Positions 52,923-64,000 of a stretch of 64,000 nt of DNA are shown here, piece after piece. Position numbers and translations under genes: made by a program. The notes under the pieces were generated by a model. That model was not told where the DNA came from, ran no database searches, and was given only the letters and a program-made list of their open reading frames with translations. Position 1 is the stretch's first letter, and each line of letters begins with the position of its first letter. The DNA is from Petropleomorpha daqingensis (GTDB lineage: Bacteria > Actinomycetota > Actinomycetes > Mycobacteriales > Geodermatophilaceae): NCBI RefSeq assembly GCF_013408985.1, contig NZ_JACBZT010000001.1, positions 4,481,197 to 4,545,196 of the forward strand, written 5' to 3'.

Positions 52923-53759
52923 GTGTCCGCGCCGCCCCTCGGTCTGCTCCTCGACGTCGACGGGCCCGTGTCCAGCCCGCTCACCAGGACCGTCTCCCCG
53001 CAGCTCCTGGGCGATCTGCGCCGGCTCCTGTCCGCCGGCATCCCCGTCGTCCTCAACACCGGCCGCTCGGCCGAGTTCGTCACCGAACGGATCCTCGACC
53101 CGCTCGCCGACGGGCGGGCCCGCCTGCACGCCGTCTGCGAGAAGGGCGGCGTCTGGACGACGGCGGGCACCGGCGAGGTGCACGTCGACAGCGCGCTGGT
53201 AGTCCCGGCGAGCTGCCACGAGGCGGTCGCCGAGCTCGTCGCGGACGGCTTCGGCGACGCGATGTTCGTCGACGGCACGAAGCGGACCATGGCCACGGTC
53301 GAGGCCCGCACCGACGTCCCGGCGGCCTTCTACCTGGATCGGCAGCGGGCCTTCGACGCCGCGTTGCTGGCCCGCCTGACCAGCGCCGGTCTGGGCATCC
53401 GGCTGCGGGACGAACGCCGTCCCGATGCGAACGGGGGCACTCCCTGGCGGATCGACCCGTCCGTGATCGCCACCGACGTGGAGTCGGTGCAGGCCGGCAA
53501 GGCGCTCGGCGCACGCCGCGCGCTGGACCTGCTGCGGGACGACGGGCCGCTCCCCCGCAGCTGGCACACCGTCGGCGACTCGCGCTCGGACTACGCGATG
53601 GCCGACGAGCTGCACGCGCTCGGCGCCGACGTCACCCACGTCGACGTCGGCCCGCTGCCGCCGCTCGACCGGCCCTACCCGGTGCGTACCGTCCCCGGCG
53701 CCACCTACGAGGTCGCCGGCGAGGCGCACCTGCGCGAGCTGGCGGCGCGGCTGACCTGA
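52923..53759 (+). CDS. HAD-superfamily hydrolase (Cof-like)
   Basis: Hydrolase of 278 residues with the DXD-type motif I in LLLDVDGPVSSPL, motif II in VVLNTGRSAEFV and motif IV near HTVGDSRSDYAMAD, as in Cof/trehalose-phosphatase-type HADs with a C2 cap. Motif I has Asp-Val-Asp-Gly. Substrate unknown. AGGAGG (52908-52913) lies 9 nt before GTG 52923, which is preferred to the ATG at 52914 that directly abuts it. Divergent from dop, within the proteasome region. Confidence 0.88.
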   Translation: MSAPPLGLLLDVDGPVSSPLTRTVSPQLLGDLRRLLSAGIPVVLNTGRSAEFVTERILDPLADGRARLHAVCEKGGVWTTAGTGEVHVDSALVVPASCHEAVAELVADGFGDAMFVDGTKRTMATVEARTDVPAAFYLDRQRAFDAALLARLTSAGLGIRLRDERRPDANGGTPWRIDPSVIATDVESVQAGKALGARRALDLLRDDGPLPRSWHTVGDSRSDYAMADELHALGADVTHVDVGPLPPLDRPYPVRTVPGATYEVAGEAHLRELAARLT

Positions 53760-53764
53760 GGCGA

Positions 53765-54610
53765 TCAGTCCCGGGCGCTGGTCGACGTCCGCCCACCCGC
53801 GGCGGGGACGAGCACGCACTCGGCGATAGGACCGCTCTGCCAGTCCGCGGCGCTGCCCACGTAGACGTCGACGAGGTAGTCCGACGACACGGACCGGCCG
53901 AGGTAGGCCCCCGCGTCGTCGGCGCACTGCGTGGCCAGCGCCTGCCGGGCCGCCTGGTCGGCCGGGTAGGGCGTGCCGTCGGGGACGTCGGCCGAGGCGC
54001 CGATCGGCTCGGCGTCGTGCGGCTTCGAGCACGGACCGACGTCCCACGTGATCGGGGTGCCGAAGTAGCAGGAGCGGTAGGCCGCCGCGTCGGCGCCGGC
54101 CAGCGCGCCGGCCAGCGGCCCGGGCGTCGTCTCCGGGCGGAAGTAACCGTAGAAGACGTCGCAGCGCACCCAGCGGGCGCCGGCCGCCCACTCCGCCTCG
54201 GTGGGGAGGTACGGCGCGAAGAACGCGTACGGCTCGTCGAGGTCGTCGCCGCCGAGGTACTGCGTCAGCAGGTCGAAAGTGCAGACGTCCTCCAGGGCGC
54301 CGGCGACGATGCCGTCCTCGACCTCCAGATCGGCCTCGGTGGGGTACGCGTCGTCCTCGCCCAGCCCGGTGTCGTCGACCTCGGCCGTCTCGGCGTTGTG
54401 CTCCTGCGCGCAGTCCACCGCCTCGGGTGGGTTGCGCGGGTCGTCGGTCTGGTCCTCGGTGATGAGCCGGCAGGTGCCGATCTCGGGCTCGGCGACCGCA
54501 TCGCCGCCCGACCGCGACGCCGGGCTCGCCTCCCCGACCACGGTCGTCGCGCAGCCGGCCACCAGCACACCGGCGGCCAGCGCGACGAGCCCCACGACCC
54601 ACCGGGCCAT
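53765..54610 (-). CDS. septum-formation-domain lipoprotein
   Basis: Exported lipoprotein of 281 residues. Signal helix WVVGLVALAAGVLVAGC ends in the lipobox LVAGC; then a region with EIGTCRLITEDQTDDPRNPPEAVDCAQEHNAETA, the Cys/His pattern of the septum_form (PF13845-type) family, repeated more loosely in CYFGTPITWDVGPCSKPHDAEPIG. Six or more Cys suggest disulfides. Adjacent to mpa. Role in division is a family label, not tested here. Confidence 0.85.
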   Translation of the reverse strand: MARWVVGLVALAAGVLVAGCATTVVGEASPASRSGGDAVAEPEIGTCRLITEDQTDDPRNPPEAVDCAQEHNAETAEVDDTGLGEDDAYPTEADLEVEDGIVAGALEDVCTFDLLTQYLGGDDLDEPYAFFAPYLPTEAEWAAGARWVRCDVFYGYFRPETTPGPLAGALAGADAAAYRSCYFGTPITWDVGPCSKPHDAEPIGASADVPDGTPYPADQAARQALATQCADDAGAYLGRSVSSDYLVDVYVGSAADWQSGPIAECVLVPAAGGRTSTSARD

Positions 54611-54645
54611 GTCCCACTCTCCCCGCTGGTGACGTACTGGAACGG

Positions 54646-54695
54646 CCCTGCTGCAGGGACCCGCGCCGAGCGTGCGAGGCGTGGGGGCAGCAGGG
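54646..54695 (-). terminator. long inverted repeat downstream of mpa
   Basis: CCCTGCTGC (54646-54654) and GCAGCAGGG (54687-54695) lie 7 bp past the mpa stop, 32-nt loop, no T-run. Confidence 0.35.
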
Positions 54696-54701
54696 TCCTT
54701 C

Positions 54702-56471
54702 TTACAGGTACTGGCCGGTGTTGGTCGCGGTGTCGATCGCCCGGCCGGACTCGTTGCCCTTGCCGCTGATGAGCGTGCGGATGTAGACGATCCGCTCGCC
54801 CTTCTTGCCCGAGATCCGCGCCCAGTCGTCGGGGTTGGTCGTGTTGGGCAGGTCCTCGTTCTCCTTGAACTCGTCGAGGCACGCCGTCATCAGGTGGCCG
54901 ACCCGCAGGCCCGGCGTACCGGTCTCCAGGTTCTCCTTGATGGCCATCTTCTTCGCGCGGTCGACGATGTTCTGCAGCATCGCGCCGGAGTTGAAGTCCT
55001 TGAAGTACAGGACCTCCTTGTCACCGTTGGCGTAGGTCACCTCGAGGAAGCGGTTCTCCTCGCTCTCGGTGTACATCCGCTCGACGGTGCGCTGGATCAT
55101 CCGGTCGATCGTCATCTCGCGGCTGCCGCCGTGCTCGTCCAGGTCGTCGGGGTGGATCGGCAGCTCGGTGGTCAGGTACTTGGTGAAGATGTCCCGCGCC
55201 GCCTCGGCGTCCGGCCGCTCGATCTTGATCTTCACGTCGAGCCGGCCGGGCCGCAGGATCGCCGGGTCGATCATGTCCTCGCGGTTGGACGCGCCGATCA
55301 CGATCACGTTCTCGAGGCCCTCGACGCCGTCGATCTCGCTGAGCAGCTGCGGCACGATCGTGCTCTCGACGTCGGAGGAGACGCCCGACCCGCGGGTGCG
55401 GAAGATCGAGTCCATCTCGTCGAAGAACACGATGACCGGGGTGCCCTCGCTGGCCTTCTCCCGGGCGCGCTGGAACACCAGCCGGATGTGCCGCTCGGTC
55501 TCGCCGACGTACTTGTTGAGCAGCTCCGGGCCCTTGATGTTGAGGAAGTAGGACTTCGCCTGCCCCTCCCCCTTCACCGCGGAGACCTTCTTGGCCAGCG
55601 AGTTGGCGACCGCCTTCGCGATCAGCGTCTTCCCGCACCCCGGGGGCCCGTAGAGCAGGATCCCCTTCGGCGGGCGCAGCTGGTACTCGCGGAACAGGTC
55701 GGCGTGCAGGAACGGCAGCTCGACGGCGTCGCGGATCTGCTCGATCTGCCGGGCCAGGCCACCGATGTCGGAGTAGTCGATGTCGGGGACCTCTTCGAGG
55801 ACGAGCTCCTCGACCTCGCTCTTCGGGATCCGCTCGTAGACGTAACCCGACCGCGACTCCAGCAGCAGCGAGTCGCCGACCCGCAGCGGCTGGTCGGTGA
55901 GCGAGTCGGCCAGGTAGACGACTCGCTCCTCGTCGGTGTGCCCGATGACCAGCGCGCGCGGCGTGACCCCGTCGATCGGCTCGAGCAGCTCCTTGAGCAT
56001 GACGACGTCGCCGGACTTCTCGAAGCCGCGCGCCTCGACGATGTTCATCGCCTCGTTGAGCATGACCTCCTGGCCGGGGCGCAGGTCGTCGAGCTCGACG
56101 TTGGGCGAGACCGAGACGCGCAGCTTGCGGCCACCGGTGAAGACGTCGACGGTGTCGTCCTCGTGCCGGGTGAGGAAGACGCCGTAGCCGGACGGCGGCT
56201 GGCCGAGCCGGTCGACCTCCTCCTTGAGCGTGACCAGCTGCTCGCGGGCCTCGCGCAGGGTGCTCGCCAGCTTGTCGTTGCGCTCGGAGAGGAACGCCGC
56301 GCGGCCTTCGGCCTCGGCGATCCGCTCCTCCAGGACGCGGACCTGACGCGGGCTGTCGGCCACCTTGCGCCGCAGGAGGCCGATCTCCTCCTCCAGGTAC
56401 GAGATCTGACTGAGCAGGCTGGCGACGTCGCGCTCACGCCGCGCCCGACCTTCCTCGGGACCCAGGCCCAT
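54702..56471 (-). CDS. mpa: proteasomal ATPase Mpa/ARC
   Basis: AAA+ unfoldase ring subunit of 589 residues that captures Pup and threads substrates into the proteasome. N-terminal coiled coil (about 5-75), two OB folds (about 80-230), then the AAA domain with GPPGCGKT (Lys near 279), [12 protein letters not shown] and the arginine region [20 protein letters not shown]. The C-terminus ends in Gln-Tyr-Leu, the motif that docks on the alpha ring. GGAGG 6 nt before the ATG fixes the start. TATAGA at 56512-56517 may be its -10. Confidence 0.97.
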   Translation of the reverse strand: MGLGPEEGRARRERDVASLLSQISYLEEEIGLLRRKVADSPRQVRVLEERIAEAEGRAAFLSERNDKLASTLREAREQLVTLKEEVDRLGQPPSGYGVFLTRHEDDTVDVFTGGRKLRVSVSPNVELDDLRPGQEVMLNEAMNIVEARGFEKSGDVVMLKELLEPIDGVTPRALVIGHTDEERVVYLADSLTDQPLRVGDSLLLESRSGYVYERIPKSEVEELVLEEVPDIDYSDIGGLARQIEQIRDAVELPFLHADLFREYQLRPPKGILLYGPPGCGKTLIAKAVANSLAKKVSAVKGEGQAKSYFLNIKGPELLNKYVGETERHIRLVFQRAREKASEGTPVIVFFDEMDSIFRTRGSGVSSDVESTIVPQLLSEIDGVEGLENVIVIGASNREDMIDPAILRPGRLDVKIKIERPDAEAARDIFTKYLTTELPIHPDDLDEHGGSREMTIDRMIQRTVERMYTESEENRFLEVTYANGDKEVLYFKDFNSGAMLQNIVDRAKKMAIKENLETGTPGLRVGHLMTACLDEFKENEDLPNTTNPDDWARISGKKGERIVYIRTLISGKGNESGRAIDTATNTGQYL

Positions 56472-56588
56472 CGCGCACCTCCGCACACATCGGGGGGAGC
56501 CAGAACGCAAATCTATACACGGCCACCGACACCGCGCCGGGGGCCGGCGCGCCGCTGGGACAGCTGCGCCGAACTGTTACGCGGGGGG

Positions 56589-59663
<3,075 letters not shown>

Positions 59664-60053
59664 CGCGGCCCGGGCGGCGCGGACGATGTGCCCGGCGCCG
59701 CTGGCCGCGGCGCGCCGCCACGGGGGCACGCCGTCGATCTCGGTCTCGAGGGAGAAGCTGAGCACCGTCCTGATGACCACGATCAGGCCGAGGACGGTCA
59801 CGCTCTCCAGCGTCGGCTGCACGGCCACGGTGCGGACGAGGTCGGCGGCCACGAGGATCTCCAGGCCGAGCAGGATGACCCCGCCGAAGGACTGCCGGAG
59901 GGCCAGGTAGGCGCGGCGGCCGTCCTTCGTCGCGCGGAGGACGCGGGCGCCGAGCCAGGCCGAGACGAGCAGCCCGACCAGCAGCACGGCAGCGCCGATG
60001 GCCTCGAACGCCTGCGCCACGTGCTCCATGACGTCGGCGAAGGTCACCGGGCG

Positions 60054-60059
60054 AACCTA
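60054..60059 (-). promoter_or_regulatory. leaderless -10 (TAGGTT) for DUF1622 gene
   Basis: TAGGTT, 6 nt, then GTG 60047. Confidence 0.5.
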
Positions 60060-60069
60060 CGCGGCAGGC

Positions 60070-60789
60070 CTACGCGGCGGGGTCCTCCTCCACCCGGTCG
60101 GCCAGGACGTCGGCCAGCTCGGCCAGGCCCACCCCGGCGAGGCTGTCGCGCAGGACGAGACCCGGCGCGGTCGGGATCGGCTGCAGCGACGGCACCCCGA
60201 GCACCGCCGCGCCGGCGGCCAGCCCGGCCGCCGCCCCGGACGGCGAGTCCTCGATCACCACGCTGCCGGCCGGCTCGACGCCCAGCGCCACCATGGCCTG
60301 CAGGTACGGCGCCGGGTCGGGCTTGTTCGCCGGCACCTCGTCGCCGCAGACGGTCACGTCGAAGGGCATGCCACCGAGGTCGGCGGCCATCCGCCCGATC
60401 AGCGGGTCGGCCAGCTGCCGCGGCGTCGTCGTCACCAGGGCGGTCCGGACGCCCGCACCGCGCACCTCGGCGAGCAGCTCGCGGGCACCGGGCTGCCAGG
60501 CCAGGTCGGCGGCGAGCAGCTCGACCATGAGGTCCAGGACCCACGCCGTGTCGGTGGCCAGCCGCACCTCGTCGGCCGGCAGGCCGAGGTCGGCGTAGAG
60601 GATGCCCAGCGCCACCGGCATGCTCGTGCCCACCGTCGCCGCCCGGGCGGCCGGCGAGACCTCGCCGCCGTGCCGGCGGGCCAGCGTGGCCAGCGCCTCG
60701 CCCCAGCTCTCCTCGGTCTCGACCAGGGTGCCGTCCATGTCGAACAGGACGGCGGACGGGCGGTACGGCGTCCCTGCTGCAGTGCTCAT
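60070..60789 (-). CDS. HAD-superfamily phosphatase (beta-phosphoglucomutase-like)
   Basis: Phosphatase of 239 residues. Motif I AVLFDMDGTLVETEESWGEAL, motif II TALVTTTPRQLADP, motif III NKPDPAPYLQAM and motif IV SVVIEDSPSGAAAGLAAG; the helical cap lies between I and II. Sugar-phosphate or nucleotide-type substrates are likely. ATG 60789 is preferred, with GTG 60795 in frame. Downstream of the response-regulator gene. Confidence 0.92.
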   Translation of the reverse strand: MSTAAGTPYRPSAVLFDMDGTLVETEESWGEALATLARRHGGEVSPAARAATVGTSMPVALGILYADLGLPADEVRLATDTAWVLDLMVELLAADLAWQPGARELLAEVRGAGVRTALVTTTPRQLADPLIGRMAADLGGMPFDVTVCGDEVPANKPDPAPYLQAMVALGVEPAGSVVIEDSPSGAAAGLAAGAAVLGVPSLQPIPTAPGLVLRDSLAGVGLAELADVLADRVEEDPAA

Positions 60790-60830
60790 CGGCACCCAGT
60801 GTCCCAGCCCTCCGGCCGATCGCGGCGGAC

Positions 60831-61244
60831 CTAGGGGCGGACCGTCGTCGCCGCCACCTGACCGAACGCCCGGCGGACCTGCTCGGTCAGCGCGGCGACG
60901 GCGAAGGGCTTGGTCACGTAGCCGGTCGCGCCGGCGCCGAACAGCGCGGCGCGGTCCTCCGCCGAGTCCCGCGCGGTCACCATGATCACCGGCAGCGCCG
61001 GGGAGGAGGCCCGGATCCGCCGCAGCACGGTCAGCCCGTCCAGGTCGGGCAGCATCGCGTCGAGCAGGACGACGTCCGGCGCCCGCTCCCGGACCGCGCG
61101 CAGCGCCGCCTCCCCGGTGCCGGCGGTCCGCACGTCCCAGCCCTCGTAGGCGCAGACCATGGCCAGCAGCTCGCGGATGGCGGGCTCGTCGTCCACGACG
61201 AGGACGCGCCAGGGCGGCGCAGCGGGATCGGGCACGGCCGGCAC
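60831..61244 (-). CDS. single-domain response regulator
   Basis: CheY-like receiver protein of about 137 residues without an output domain. WRVLVVDDEPAIRELLAMV contains the acidic pair, VVLLDAMLPDLDG the phospho-Asp, VIMVTARDSAEDRAAL the Thr/Ser position and GYVTKPFAVAALTEQV the Lys. The partner kinase is not adjacent. Start uncertain: GTG 61244 or GTG 61235. 50 bp after metH. Confidence 0.88.
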   Translation of the reverse strand: MPAVPDPAAPPWRVLVVDDEPAIRELLAMVCAYEGWDVRTAGTGEAALRAVRERAPDVVLLDAMLPDLDGLTVLRRIRASSPALPVIMVTARDSAEDRAALFGAGATGYVTKPFAVAALTEQVRRAFGQVAATTVRP

Positions 61245-61300
61245 GGGGCTACGGTGCCCCGCCCGGCTGTGCCGCGGCTGTGCGGCGGTTCTGCGCTGCC

Positions 61301-64000
<2,700 letters not shown>

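Overview
The window is a very GC-rich chromosomal segment of an actinobacterium. The Pup-proteasome genes, RbpA, the mycobacterial-type rbpA/lnt-ppm neighbourhood, many GTG starts and frequent leaderless promoters all fit. Overall gene style suggests Geodermatophilaceae (Blastococcus, Geodermatophilus or Modestobacter type), but that placement is inference. I see no tRNA, rRNA, CRISPR array, transposase or prophage. The region is dense, with many 1-4 nt stop/start overlaps.

Layout. 1-3605: the visible part of a giant hybrid sensor kinase running off the left edge. 3.8-5.4 kb: LysE exporter, small membrane protein, isochorismatase-like hydrolase. 5.4-6.7 kb: SRPBCC/ArsR/SRPBCC operon behind two near-identical palindromes. 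6.7-7.5 kb: non-coding, with a 98-bp tandem repeat. 7.5-13.3 kb: lipoprotein, zinc-finger-like protein, then MalY/PatB, GDPD, acyltransferase, MFS and thymidine kinase. 13.4-17 kb: rbpA behind a SigR-type promoter, then fxsA, ppm and lnt. 17.4-24.1 kb: a lysine-fermentation-type cluster (kdd, an amidohydrolase, kamD, kamE, kal in one coupled chain, with kamA divergent). 24.1-30.3 kb: GNAT, lipase maturation factor, MBL hydrolase, acyltransferase, YbdK ligase, an unrecognised protein and a HIT protein. 30.3-31.8 kb: an Rv2578c-type radical SAM protein interrupted by a mini-intein at the third iron-sulfur cysteine, under a LexA/SOS box. 31.8-35.9 kb: nitroreductase-like, SnoaL-like, Lrp/AsnC, M24 peptidase, 5'-3' exonuclease and a Gln/Gly/Tyr-rich DUF4333 protein.

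36-57.5 kb is the extended Pup-proteasome locus on the minus strand: trmI, mpa (ARC), a septum-formation lipoprotein, dop, pup, an endonuclease VII-like HNH gene, prcB, prcA, pafA, a flavin monooxygenase, pafB, pafC, tatA, tatC, a diacylglycerol kinase and helY. It is interrupted by plus-strand genes (DUF3866, APH-like kinase, DUF6325 pair, HAD). Beyond it are a RecB-like nuclease, an amidohydrolase, DUF1622, a HAD phosphatase, a response regulator and a 5'-truncated metH.

How they work together: PafA attaches Pup to targets, Mpa feeds them to PrcAB and Dop removes Pup, while PafBC is the usual DNA-damage activator. The LexA box on the intein gene is a second DNA-damage link. The lysine genes would carry L-lysine through beta-lysine and 3,5-diaminohexanoate towards crotonyl-CoA, but the cleavage enzyme Kce is not in the window. 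The most interesting observations are the intein at a cluster ligand with atypical codons in both flanks, the EndoVII gene between pup and prcB with a codon-usage break inside pup, and the amidohydrolase embedded in the lysine operon.
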